Assembly: GCA_028551475.1 (NCBI GenBank)
Contig: CM052355.1
Coordinates: forward strand, 23,029,580 to 23,093,579
DNA: 64,000 nucleotides
Reading direction: 5' to 3'
From: Casuarina equisetifolia
Taxonomy: Eukaryota; Streptophyta; Magnoliopsida; Fagales; Casuarinaceae
Shown here: positions 1 to 10,300 of the stretch, piece by piece
How positions within the stretch are numbered: the first letter of the stretch is position 1
Layout of the letters: each line of letters opens with the position of its first letter
Translations under genes and position numbers: made by a program
The notes under the pieces: generated by a model
What the model saw: the letters and a program-made list of their open reading frames with translations, nothing else
What the model was told of the DNA's origin: nothing
The model's database searches: none

Positions 1-467
1 AGGGAAGAAACTATTGGCTTATTGTATGAGTCCATGTAATATGAATTTATATCAATGAGCATAAACTAATATGCCCTACTATGGTGGATTAATGTGAATT
101 ATGTTAGTTTGCATTTTGGCTTAGTGACAAGTTGCAGCTTGAAGATGAACAATCTAGTATGTTTTTTAACCTATTTCAATGCATTTTCTAGAAACCCATT
201 TTATTCTCCATGATTGATGATTAAATATGGCCTCATTTGAGGCCATATTTGCTAATAGAAACTGGCTTAAACGAACGTCAACTAAAGAGGGGAGAAGACT
301 CTGTCAAGGCCCAATAAATTCCCTAAATTTCAGGAAAGAATTGGTCAAAATCCCCTCTTTGGACGTGGAGAAAACTTATGGATTTAGGCATTGCAGTGGA
401 CATAGGGAAGAAAGAGAAGACAACCTTTGACGAAGAGCAAGATGGCCTTGAAAAGGTCTCTACATGA
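1..467 (+). other. Unassigned 5' flank of a gypsy remnant
   Basis: AT-rich sequence leading into the gag remnant that starts at 468. A 67-codon open frame (227-430) has no motif I recognise. It may be the N-terminal part of the same decayed gag, because it is in the same orientation and directly upstream, but there is no direct support for that. Confidence 0.3.
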
Positions 468-960
468 ATGGTAACTTTTGGCTTAGTTCATTTTCCTAAG
501 TTTAATGGCAGATACCTAGGGGGTTGGATCATGAAATGTGAGAGATTCTTCTTACTTAACCTAATAGGAGAGGATGATAAGATAGGATATGCATCTCTTA
601 ATCTAGAAGGAATGGTAGATAGATGGCTTGAAATCATACAAATGACTAGATGAATCATGAGATGGCTAGAATTTTTTACTGTGATTTGTCAAAGATTTGG
701 GGTTCAGGAGCATTATAGTGTGATTGTGAAATTTAGTAAGTTGTCGTAGGTAGAGTTAGTTAAAGAATTTGCAAAACAATTCGAGGCCTTAAAACCTTAG
801 GTGTGGGCTGCAATCCTAGGCTTATTAGTGGAAGCTTTAGGGTGAATTTTTTAGAAGGCCTTAAAGAGGAACTAAAAGTGCAATGCTTAGATTTAATCCA
901 CCGGATATATATTAAGTGATTAAATTGGCTCGATTAAAAAAGATAATGTAACTTTGGGGC
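468..960 (+). pseudogene. Ty3/gypsy gag remnant (capsid region)
   Basis: Translation of the plus strand shows the plant gypsy gag pattern: a 'HFPKFNGRYLGGWIMKCERF' stretch, then 'ASLNLEGMVDRWLE', then 'QRFGVQEHYS' and 'VELVKEFAKQFEALKP'. This is the order of the retrotransposon gag (capsid) domain. The frame is broken by several in-frame stops, the first just after position 653, and no zinc knuckle, protease or polymerase follows. The sequence then runs within about 320 bp into a polypurine tract and LTR start, so the copy is an internal-deletion derivative. Gag would form the particle that packages element RNA; this copy cannot encode it. Confidence 0.7.
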
Positions 961-1280
961 ACCAAATTTGCAAGTCGGGAGACAGCTCACCTAACCCACA
1001 AGGTGGCTTCTCCAATTCTTTCAATAAACTCTCCCATACGAAAGGCAACACTGCAGGACATGAAAGTTAGGAAGGCAAAAGGATTATGTTTTATTATGAT
1101 GAGCCTTGGCTTATTATCATGAGCACCAATGTAAGCAAAAATAACTATAAATGATGATAGAAGACAAATGAGAAAGGGATAAGTAAGCAAAAGAAAAATT
1201 GGTGACAATATTCTCAAACATTGAACTAGAAAAAAAAGCAACACACCTTTTAATTCCTATCAATCTTCGAGGACAAGAAT

Positions 1281-1293
1281 TTGGAGGGGAGGG
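1281..1293 (+). other. Polypurine tract (PPT) of gypsy remnant
   Basis: A purine-rich run (TTGGAGGGGAGGG) follows a stretch reading 'LEDKN'-like, the usual end of plant gypsy pol. It lies immediately before a TG dinucleotide at 1294. This is where plus-strand DNA synthesis would be primed, so it fixes the start of the adjoining LTR. Confidence 0.6.
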
Positions 1294-3237
1294 TGTATTG
1301 CCAGGACAAAAAGAGGCAATGAACTTGAGTTTTGATTAGCTATTATTAGTTTTTATGTTATTGTTAGACTTTTTGAATAATTAGATTTTACTTTATTTTA
1401 TACTTTAAATAAGACTTAGGGTTTGAATGGCTAAAACCTTGATAACTCTATTTTTATAGAGTTATTTTAATTATTTTAGGATATAAATAATACAAGTTTT
1501 ATAAGATAATATTTAAGTTTTGATATATTTATGTAAATTTGTGTTATTTATGCAGCAAACCCCAAAAGAGCAAAAGAAATAAAGGAAAAGAAAGTTACAA
1601 AAAGGCACATGAAGAAGAAAAGGAAAGAAAAAGAAATCAAAAGAAGAAAAAAGGAGGCAACGTGTAAAGTAGCAAAAAGATGAGAAAAAGGACAAAAAAG
1701 GACAAGAAAGGAAATAAAGAAAAAGGAAAAAAAAGTGAATTACTAAGGGAGAATCTTAGGTCACGCATCCTAAGATAACATAAAAGGGCAAAGGAATGTG
1801 AATTATGGCACAAGTGGAAAGAGGGCACCACATAAGAGAAGAAGATAGAGAAAAGAGAGAAAAGAAGAAAAGCCATGTGTTTCTGTAGGAACCAAGGAAG
1901 GGAGAAAAAGCTAGAAAAGAAGGAGAAAACCAAGGAAGAAAAAGAGAAATAAGGGCATGAAAGCTTCCCTTTACTTCTTATCATTCTTGAATTGTAAGAA
2001 TTCTGTAAAGAATTCTGTAAGAAAAGACAGTGTGGTGACAACTTTCCTGTTCTTTTTATTTAAGATGTTTTGCTTAATTTCTACTATTATTTTAGTTTGT
2101 TATTTCAGTATGTTCTAAACTTCTTTTGTTAGAGCGAAGATGTAGCCTAACTATGATGATGTGAATTTTATAAGTTTTTATGTTTTGCAAGATATTTTAT
2201 TTATATGAGTTATATATTATTATGCTTAATGCTTTTAAGTGATTGGCCACCACTTGAATGATTTGATGTGCATGTTTGAGACTGAGAGGTAATAATATGA
2301 AAATGCTTATTATAATATATAACCATGAATTAAATGTGGATAGACATATACCATGTTGTTTGTGTGGCTTTTGGTGATAAGATAATCGAAAGATTTATTG
2401 TAAACTAGGAATGTTCACAGATCCTAATGCATTTGGTTTGTTTCAATTCATGTATAGAAATATAATGAATTAATGAACTAAATAGGTTTGCTATACCTAG
2501 ACATAGGATAGTAAATAAATTAAGAAATTCTGCCATCACATAAGTAATATAATTCTTGTAGGCATAAACTATGAAAATTCATATCTAGTAGTTATGGTGA
2601 AATCGGAAGCTCTAACATGTTTCTCATCTTGATTGTTCTTACTTGGATATAATTTTAATTAACATTGAGTTTTCGTTTTAGAAATTTTAAATTTTAATTC
2701 ATCATCAACAATATTTTGATTTGCTAGATAAATTTTAGGATTAATTCAACATTAGTATTTAATTAGTTTAGTATTCATTAATCTTCGTGGGACAATACTT
2801 TTCTTATTATTATATTACTTGTTAGACATGTTCACTTGCATTTAAAATTCATTGAACAAACCCATTCATGTTAGGTATCCAAAACCGAATCATGTTAGAT
2901 TATATATTAGTGCCATTTAGTAGTTAACAAGAAAAGCAGTGTAAATTGTTTCGAGATTAAAACTTAGATAACAATTTCCACTGAAAAGGGACCTTGAGGT
3001 TTTAGTTTTATAAACTTTGGGTTTGAGTCCTATCTTGTAAAGAATTGTAATTGGAATTGACCATATAATTCATTGGCTGTAACACAACTTGAGATGACAT
3101 AGCCAGCGAATCGTTATTTCCTTATTTGTGAGTGACATCTAACGGTTATGGGAGATATGTAAGCTTGTTTGACAAGCTTTTATCAACTAAAACATCCAAA
3201 TTAGGACAAAGTGACTGAATCTGTAACCTCATTTAGC
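1294..3237 (+). repeat. Gypsy LTR, split by a solo LTR
   Basis: The LTR begins with TGTATTGCC directly after the polypurine tract. At 1435 it is interrupted by a 1.4-kb solo LTR of another family and resumes at 2864. I cannot place its 3' end, because no second copy exists in the window to compare. The resumed part (2864-3237) may be LTR or ordinary genomic DNA, and I see no gene in it. It abuts the target-site duplication of the next element at 3238. Confidence 0.4.
1440..2858 (+). mobile_element. Solo LTR, Athila-type Ty3/gypsy
   Basis: The sequence starts TGATAAC and ends GAACA. It is flanked by AACCT (1435-1439) and AACCC (2859-2863), a 5-bp target-site duplication with one transition. 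Related copies lie at 29470-30798 (plus) and 54887-56182 (minus), and all share the same two ends. The 29470 copy is followed by an Asp-tRNA-like primer site and Athila gag, which gives the family. Near the 5' end is a hairpin with 10-bp arms (ATAACTCTAT). The block 1560-1960 is almost all purine on this strand, so its complement yields Phe/Ser/Leu-rich open frames that I regard as artefacts. A solo LTR arises by recombination between the two LTRs of a full element. Confidence 0.78.
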
Positions 3238-3242
3238 ATCTT

Positions 3243-3995
3243 TGATGCGGATGCACTTAAGGCTCAATATTATGAGTTCCAACATCAAAGAATTGAAAGT
3301 CCACAATGTAACCTAATGGGTCCAAGAAGGCTAAGGTTGAAGAGCAGCCAAAGAATATTCCGTAGCATCTCTACAATCCTTAATATAGGGAGTTTCCTAA
3401 GTAGTTGTTGAGTCTTTAATTTCTTAAGTTTACTTTATTGTTTGAGAATATTTCTTTTTGTCTGGTTTTCTATAATTATCTAGGTTCCTAATTTATCTGG
3501 GTTTTCATACTTTTCAGATTTCTGATTTGTTTAGGATTTCTTATTTGTCAGAATCCAGATTTGTTAAGACTTCCTTAATTATAAGGATTCTTGATTTATC
3601 ATGATCCTTCTAGAATTAGGTTTTAAGGATTCTTGATTTACCAAGATCCTTCTAGAATTAGGTTTAGCTGCCTATTTAAAGAGAGCATTGTTTCAGTTGT
3701 AAGCAGAGTTGTTTTCTAAAGAATAGAAATCCCAAAGTTGTGTGATCGACTTTTGCGTCCTTTATCCAATTCTTGTCAGGGATTGGTGGTGGTCCTTGAC
3801 TGGTGGCGTTGCCTTTACGTCTTGGAGTTTGTTGGCATCTATCTTTTATTTTTGTTATTCTTATTTTCATTTTTCCTCCCTTCCTCCTTACCAAACACTC
3901 ACTTTGCCCACAAAAAAACTCAAAACACCAAAAAAATAATTTTTACATATTTTCTTAACCCGAGCTTGCTCAAGCCCACCATATCATTCGCATCA
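3243..3995 (+). repeat. 5' LTR of non-autonomous gypsy element
   Basis: 753 bp, TGATGCGGATGC to ATTCGCATCA. A TATA-like box (CTATTTAAAG, about 3672) is followed by a leader. The tail reads AACCCGAGCTTGCTCAAGCC. It matches the 3' LTR at 6273-7030 closely. Diverged LTRs of the same family occur at 48676-50870 (plus, interrupted) and 52326-53097 (minus). Confidence 0.85.
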
Positions 3996-3997
3996 AG

Positions 3998-4011
3998 TGG
4001 TAATCAGAGCC
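3998..4011 (+). other. Primer-binding site (initiator tRNA-Met type)
   Basis: TGGTAATCAGAGCC, two bases after the LTR end, is one inserted base away from the TGGTATCAGAGCC complement of initiator tRNA-Met. It would prime minus-strand DNA synthesis. Confidence 0.8.
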
Positions 4012-4043
4012 TAGGTTATTCTTATGAGTGAGCTTTCCTTAAG

Positions 4044-4560
4044 ATGTTTAATTCGAGTGGCAATTTTTCGTCGCATTATTGTGGCCATTATTCAACAATT
4101 CCACCATGGGAAGTTAGAAACAAAATTTTATCGCTTGAGTTAGGCGAGGTAAAGGAACAACTTTCTGGTGTCGTCAAGAAGTTGCAAGCCTTTTGCCAAG
4201 GCAACCAAGATGAAAGAGAGCAGAGGAGGAGGAGGCCAAATGATGATAGCTTGCATGCCAAGATCCCAGAATTTAAAGGTACTCTTGATCCCAATGATTT
4301 TATTGATTGGTTATGTCATATTGAAGGGGTGTTTGAGCTCCAAGCATATGATGATAAGAAGAAATATAAGGTTGTTGTTCTTCATCTCAAAGAATTTGCT
4401 TCTTTGTGGTGGGAGAATATTAATAAATAAAGAGAACGAGATGGAAAGGAAAAGGTCCGTTTATGGGAGAAACTAAAGAAGTTACTCAAAAGGCGCTTCT
4501 TGCCTAAAGATTTCAAGCAAGACCATGTTGACGTGCGCAAGATGAAAAAATCCCGAAGCC
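4044..4560 (+). pseudogene. Gag (capsid part) of non-autonomous element
   Basis: An open frame from the ATG at 4044 runs 128 codons to a stop at 4428-4430, then reads on through that stop to about 4560. It contains 'AKIPEFKGTLDPNDFIDWL', 'VVVLHLKEFASLWWENI' and, past the stop, 'WEKLKKLLKRRFLPKDF', which is the plant chromovirus capsid pattern. The stop TAA replaces an expected Gln codon (CAA in relatives), a C-to-T change. No zinc knuckle follows. The start is the first ATG after the primer site and lies 33 bp from it. The product would be a structural particle protein; this copy is interrupted. Confidence 0.7.
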
Positions 4561-4655
4561 AAGACCCACAATGTAACTAAAAAAAAGATTGTGCTTTTTC
4601 ATATTCTAAGTACCAACTGTAGAACAACTACAACTATTGCAAAGAAGACTATGAT

Positions 4656-5480
4656 ATGTGGATAGAAAGGTGGTATAGGAGAGAAGCTTCACTGAAGAAA
4701 GCCATAGAAGTTGTTCAAGTAGAAGAAACAAAGTCAACAGAAGTAGAACCAAAAAATTTGGATCTACCAAAGCTAGTGGTATTGGCAGAAAAGGAGGTGG
4801 ACCTAGAAAGTTTGGATTTTTTGGAAATTAAGGCACCGACAACGATGAACGCAAATCCAAAGTGTTTGGATCCTCCAAAGCAAGATGTGATGCCTGAAAA
4901 GGAAATAGATCCAAGAAGTTTAGATCTACCAAAGCACAAGATATTATTGAATAAGGCAATAAAAGAAATTATACCAGAAGAACCACAAGTTTTCATCCAT
5001 GAGTTAAAGAATTCAGAGGCACTGAGCATGAACAATGGTTTCCTTTGTGGGTTTGTAGTGTTAAATCATGAGAAGATGACATGTCAACAACAATCACTAA
5101 GACTTTTCAATACAATTGATGAAGGTGCTACTACAACATTCCATAACTTCAACTACTTGTTTGGATCATATTGTTGCTTAGGTTGTAAACTTCTATTCAA
5201 GCAGCACGGTAGTTTGCCATTGATTTGTGAACCAACACACTTGGGAAAGCCGCTAGAGCTAGAGCTAGAGCTTGATTTATGTGCACAAACTTGGATTATG
5301 GATCCATGGAGCGATAAAACCCAAAGTAGCAATCAAGATTTGAGGACAAATCTTTGTCAAGAAAGGGAGATTGATGCGGATGCACTTAAAGCCCAATATT
5401 ATGAGTTCCAACATCAAAGAATTGAAAGTCCACAACGTAACCTAATGGGTCCAAGAAGGCCAAGGTTGAAGAGCAGCTAA
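4656..5480 (+). CDS. Orphan 274-residue frame of non-autonomous element
   Basis: Uninterrupted frame of 274 codons with no catalytic motif I recognise. Residues about 15-110 are acidic/basic-rich and repeat a degenerate unit of the form LDLPK-x-VxxEKExDxxSLDL about three times. The middle (about 135-205) has several Cys and His residues but no regular zinc motif. The last part ('DLRTNLCQEREIDADALKAQ') matches the usual end of gypsy pol and reads straight through the polypurine tract into LTR U3, ending in 'MGPRRPRLKSS'. So the C-terminus is probably a relic of a pol tail fused to unrelated sequence. Function unknown. An open frame this long in an otherwise decayed region suggests either youth or past selection. 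Confidence 0.5.
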   Translation: MWIERWYRREASLKKAIEVVQVEETKSTEVEPKNLDLPKLVVLAEKEVDLESLDFLEIKAPTTMNANPKCLDPPKQDVMPEKEIDPRSLDLPKHKILLNKAIKEIIPEEPQVFIHELKNSEALSMNNGFLCGFVVLNHEKMTCQQQSLRLFNTIDEGATTTFHNFNYLFGSYCCLGCKLLFKQHGSLPLICEPTHLGKPLELELELDLCAQTWIMDPWSDKTQSSNQDLRTNLCQEREIDADALKAQYYEFQHQRIESPQRNLMGPRRPRLKSS

Positions 5481-6272
5481 AGAATATTCCGTTGCATCTC
5501 TACAGTCCTTAATATAGGATGTTTCTTAAGTAGTTGTTGAGTCTTTAATTTCTTAGGTTTACTTTATTATTTGAGAATATTTCCTTTTGTCTGGTTTTCC
5601 ATAATTATCTAGGTTTCTAATTTTTCTGGGTTTTCATACTTGTCAAATTTTTGATTTGTTTAGGATTCCTTATTTGTTAGAATCTAAATTTGTTAAGATT
5701 TCTTTAATTATAGAGATTCTTGATTTATCATGATCACAAACTTGGATTATGGATCCATGGAGCGATAAAACCCAAAGTAGCAATCAAGATTTGAGGACAA
5801 ATCTTTGTCAAGAAGGGGAGATTGATGCGGATGCACTTAAAGCCCAATATTATGAGTTCCAACATCAAAGAATTGAAAGTCCACAACATAACCTAATGGG
5901 TCCAAGAAGGCCAAGGTTGAAGAGCAGCTAAAGAATATTCCGTAGCATCTCTACAGTCCTTAATATAGGATGTTTCTTAAGTAGTTGTTGAGTCTTTAAT
6001 TTCTTAGGTTTACTTTATTGTTTGAAAATATTTCCTTTTGACTGGTTTTCCATAATTACTAGGTTCCTAATTTTTCTGGGTTTTCATACTTGTCAAATTT
6101 CTGATTTGTTTAGGATTCCTTATTTGTTAGAATCTAAATTTGTTAAGACTTTTTTAATTATAGAGATTCTTGATTTATCATGATCACAAACTTGGATTAT
6201 GGATCCATGGAGCGATAAAACCCAAAGTAGCAATCAAGATTTGAGGACAAATCTTTGTCAAGAAGGGGAGAT
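5284..6272 (+). repeat. Tandem array of internal end + PPT + U3
   Basis: A unit of about 450 bp starts CACAAACTTGGATTATGG at 5284, 5735 and 6185. Each unit holds the last 88 bp of the internal region, a polypurine tract (AAGAAGGGGAG in the last two, AAGAAAGGGAG in the first) and the LTR start TGATGCGG with about 360 bp of U3. The first two units break off at TCATGATC and jump back to the internal sequence; the third (its PPT and LTR start at 6260-6273) continues into the full 3' LTR. The element therefore has three PPT/LTR-start junctions. The open frame crossing each junction (5749-5931, 6199-6381) is the same 60-codon tail of the orphan frame. Confidence 0.88.
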
Positions 6273-7030
6273 TAATGTGGATGCACTTAAAGCCCAATAT
6301 TATGAGTTCCAACATCAAAGAATTGAAAGTCCACAACGTAACCTAATGGGTCCAAGAAGGCCAAGGTTGAAGAGCAGCTAAAGAATATTCCGTAGCATCT
6401 CTACAATCCTTAATATAGGATGTTTCTTAAGTAGTTGTTGAGTCTTTAATTTCTTAGGTTTACTTTATTGTTTGAGAATATTTCCTTTTGTCTGGTTTTC
6501 CATAATTATCTAGGTTCCTAATTTTTCTGAGTTTTCATACTTGTCAAATTTCTGATTTGTTTAGGATTGCTTATTTGTTAGATTCCAAATTTGTTAAGAC
6601 TTCTTTAATTATAGAGATTCTTAATTTATCATGATCTTTCTAGAATTAGGTTTTAAGGATTCTTGATTTACCAGGATCATTCTAGAATTAGGTTTAGCTG
6701 CTTATTTAAAGGGAACATTATTTCAGTTGTAAGCAAAGTTGTTTTTCCAGATAATAAAAACCCCAAAGTTGTGTGATCGACTTTTGCATCCTTTATCCAA
6801 TTCTTGTTAGGGATTGGTGGTGGTCCTTGACTGATGGCGTTGCCTTTATGTCTTGGAGTTTATTGGCATCTATCTTTTATTTTTGTGATTCTTATTTTCG
6901 TTTTCCCTCCTTTCCTCCCTACCAAACACTCACTTTTCCAAAAAAAAAAAAACCCAAAAACACTAAAAAAATAATTTTTAGTTATTTTCTTAACCCGAGC
7001 TCGCTCAAGCCCACCATAAGATTTGTATCA
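6273..7030 (+). repeat. 3' LTR of non-autonomous gypsy element
   Basis: 758 bp. It begins TAATGTGG (from TGATGCGG by two transitions) right after the third polypurine tract and ends TTTGTATCA. The target duplication ATCTT follows at 7031. TATA-like box at about 6704, as in the 5' LTR. Confidence 0.83.
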
Positions 7031-7144
7031 ATCTTTAATTACAGGAAACAGGTTGCAACCTTATCCAAAGACATTTGGCATCCAATTATTACTTCACAGA
7101 CAAGAAAGTGCTAATATCTTCCAACCGATCAAAACATTGAACAC

Positions 7145-7188
7145 AAACCTGAATCAAACTTGAATCAAACTTGAATCAAACTTGAATA
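7145..7188 (+). repeat. Four tandem 11-bp units in presumed 3' UTR
   Basis: AAACYTGAATC repeated four times, the last copy ending in A. It lies about 150 bp past the stop of the coiled-coil gene, between that stop and the transposon boundary at 7036, so it is probably in the 3' UTR. The stretch 7036-7334 otherwise shows no coding features; I could not pick a clear poly(A) signal. Confidence 0.6.
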
Positions 7189-7334
7189 ATACAGTTTGCT
7201 TTCCACTAGGCAAGGGATACAAATAGAAAACAACTTCCTTAAAGCCTCAGCATATGAACAACTCTTTCCAAACTGCAGTGCATAATTTATATTCAAACGG
7301 ATAAAAGATCAAAACCAAAATTTAACGTTCTAAA

Positions 7335-10300
7335 CTAATATCGCTTACCAAGTAATATACCAATGATCACAGAGACCAGCGCCACTCCCAGGACGAACTT
7401 AAAGGTCATGAGAGGAGAAACCTCAGCTGTTGGAGCATGCGTTTCTGAAGAAGATGAGGTTTGAGCCGAAGTTACTTCTGACTTTCTCTTGCCCTTCTTT
7501 TTTGGTGTGGAACTTGATCCAATGTCCCTGGATTTCACCTCCAATCCTTCCCCGTGTGCAGCTGGACTGCTCCCATCTCTCTGCAACAGTAAAATATGAG
7601 GAACTGTTAACATGTACTGCAAGAAAGAGGGGGTTATTGGGGTGAACTAGAATTCTCTAGGAATTTTACTCACAAAATACTTCTTTAATAGGAGAAAAAG
7701 TGTCAGAAATAACCTTTTGAGAAAGACTAGCAGTAGCCAACTGCAATTTCTGCTCAAGCTCTTTTACTTGCTTCTCTAGAAGATTGATATCTTTGTTCTT
7801 TGCTTCAAGCCCTTCAAGAGAATGCTTTAGTGCTGCTTCTCTTTCCAACTCCTTTTGGGCATCCTTTTCTTCCTGTGTGGTGGGAAATTTGCACAAAGAA
7901 TGGTTTAGGAACAAGTGCGAGTACCTTAGACTGAAATATAGAATAACTGACAGAAGAACTACATATAGGGAATTGGGTGTCGGGCCACAAAACTGCGAGA
8001 GTTGATTACTTCTTGCATTATGCCTTATGCCAAAGAACTGAAGCCTTGCTCAAATAATTTGGCTCTGTAGATAATTTAATAATATAATGACTAGTGCATT
8101 AACCTGTTCAGTGACCTTTTCATGTACTAAAACTCTAACATGGACTTCACAAGGATGATCATCTACTTCTGAAAGCAACTTTGTTTCCTTTTCAGCAGTA
8201 GCCACTTGAATGCTTTCAATCTAGAACCATAGTACCAGTCAGAAATGTTCCCGGAGTGATACAAAAGTTTTCAACTGAAAAAAGCAAAACGGTTCAATTG
8301 TACTTGCAATAGTGGAGTACCTCTTGCTTCAGTTGATCTTCGCTTTTCGCCAATTGTTCCTCAAGTTCCTTGACCTGAGTTTGCAACATAATTTTCTCAG
8401 TAAGCTCAGCCTTGAGCTTTTCAATCTCGGATCTTAGAGCATCTTCCTTTGTATTTTGTTCCTTCAACTGTTCTTCTTGTTGCAGGATCATGGTCTGAAG
8501 TTCCTTCTTGGAATTTTCACATGTTTCACTCAAAAGGTTGTTCTCTTCCAAAGCTGAAGATATCTGAATTTTGGAAGCATACTTAGGAACACATCACGGG
8601 GCCAAGAAAAAGACATACTATGTTTCAAAAAGATAAATATCTATATACATATTTTAAAAAATCAAATCTTCTTTGAACCTGAGATTGTAGCTGCTGCCTT
8701 TCTGAAGCAAGCTGCTGTGCCAAATCTTCCAGTGTCTTCCTTGAAGAGTTGAGCTCTTCAACTGTTTTGGTCTTCTCAGCAAGGGTGTCAGCCAATTTTG
8801 CCTGCAAATCACTCAGTTTGGACTCGTATGTGGCCACTTCCTGAGTAAGTTTCATATTTGCCTCAGCAAGCCCTGCACTCTCTTTTTCAAAGTTACTTGA
8901 TTTGGTTTGCAGGTCCACAATAATGCTTTCCAGATGCTTTAACTTTGAAAGAGTCTCTTCCAACTCAATTTGTCGAGCTTCAGCTGTTGTAGATGCTTTT
9001 AGAGCCTCTTCTTTGAACAAATTTATCTGGCTTTCTACAAAACTTAGCTGCTGGCTTAGATCTTTGGCTTCTGAATCTCTGAGTGTGAATCTGTAAATGG
9101 CTTCTCCTAACTGCCTTTCTGCTTCCAAAATATGATCCTCTGCTGCAGACTGTAGTTCAGAGGCTCTTGAGTGCTGCTCAGTTAACTCTGCAATAGTGCT
9201 CTTGTGGGAAATGAGTTGTTGAGAAGTGGCTTCCCTCTCGGAAAGGGCGGAGTTTAGCAATTCCTGAAGTTCATCAATCTTGCTTTTGAGCTGAACGTTG
9301 GTCTCAGTTAACAGTTCATTCTCTAAGAAAGATTGAGTAGCATTATTTTCAGCTCTCAAAATCTGTCCTCTGAGTTCTTCATTTACGCTTTCTAAAGAAA
9401 CAACTTTCAACAGAGTACCATCCAATTCCTCCTTTAAAGATTCATATTTTTTTACTCCTTCAGCAGCCTGCTCTTCATGAATCTTTACTTGGTCTTCAAG
9501 AATCTTCACTTTTTCAAACAAAGATTTTGCTTCGGTATCCGCATTGGTGAACTTTGCAATGGCTTCTTGAAGGTTACTGTCAGAATCCCGTGCCAAGGAT
9601 TCATGTAGCAGTTCTAGCTGTGAGTTTCTCGCATTAGTTTCCTCTATTACTCTTCCATGTTTTTCCAGTCGCTCCTCTGCTTCTTTAAGCTTCTCCATTA
9701 CCTCACTCTCACTTATTCTAGCAGAAATGCGATCGTTTTCAATGCTTGCCAACTTCTCTTGCATCAGATTCAATTCATTCTTCAAGACCTCTAGTAGATT
9801 TTCTGCTTCAGCAAGCTTCTTGCCTGAAGTCATCGAAGCATCTTCTACCCTTTCTTTCTCATCTGTAGCTATAAGCAAGGACTCAGTCAGCTTTCTTTCC
9901 TTTTCATTGGCTATCTGCAGCGCCAATTCAAGGCTCAATGCTCGAGTTTGGAATGCCTCAAGTTCTGATGCAAGTTCTGATACCTTGTCAGAGTAATTCT
10001 TGGAATCTGTTTCTGCATCCCTACTTTTCTTTTCTAAAGTGCTTATCTGTTCTTCAAGTTCCAGAATTCTGTACTTCTCTGCTTCAAGTACCAACTCTAA
10101 CTCACTCACCTTTTTGCGAGCATCTTCTGTTTTGGAATGAGATACCTGGATCAAGTCTTCTAGTTCAATGCTGCGCTGATGGTTTGTATTCGCTTGATCC
10201 TCATGTTCAGCACATTTGCCCACAGCAATCTTCAAATCCTTCTCAAGCTCTGAGTTCTGCACTAAGGACTGGTTTAGAGCTGATTCCAACTGGTTTATCT

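Larger units (their letters stand above)
3243..7030 (+). mobile_element. Non-autonomous Ty3/gypsy element (TR-GAG-like)
   Basis: Complete insertion of 3788 bp with TSD ATCTT at 3238-3242 and 7031-7035. The LTRs begin TGATGCG and end CGCATCA (5' copy), an inverted terminal repeat; the 3' copy is mutated at both ends. Order: 5' LTR, primer-binding site resembling initiator tRNA-Met, a gag part, an unusual 274-codon frame, a tandem array of internal end plus PPT plus U3, and the 3' LTR. There is no protease, reverse transcriptase, RNase H or integrase, so it must have relied on another element. It sits about 300 bp past the stop codon of the convergent coiled-coil gene. The class resembles the published TR-GAG elements (LTR elements with only GAG); that assignment is inference. 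Confidence 0.85.

Noticed and set aside
1637..2041. 134-codon minus-strand frame of Phe/Leu/Ser-rich, membrane-like protein; similar 139-codon frame at 29619-30038
   Set aside because: Both are the complement of the purine-only block of the same LTR family. Hydrophobicity follows from base composition, and the rest of each copy is decayed LTR.
7145..7188. CRISPR-like regular repeats
   Set aside because: Four directly adjacent 11-bp units without spacers in a plant 3' UTR; a simple tandem repeat.
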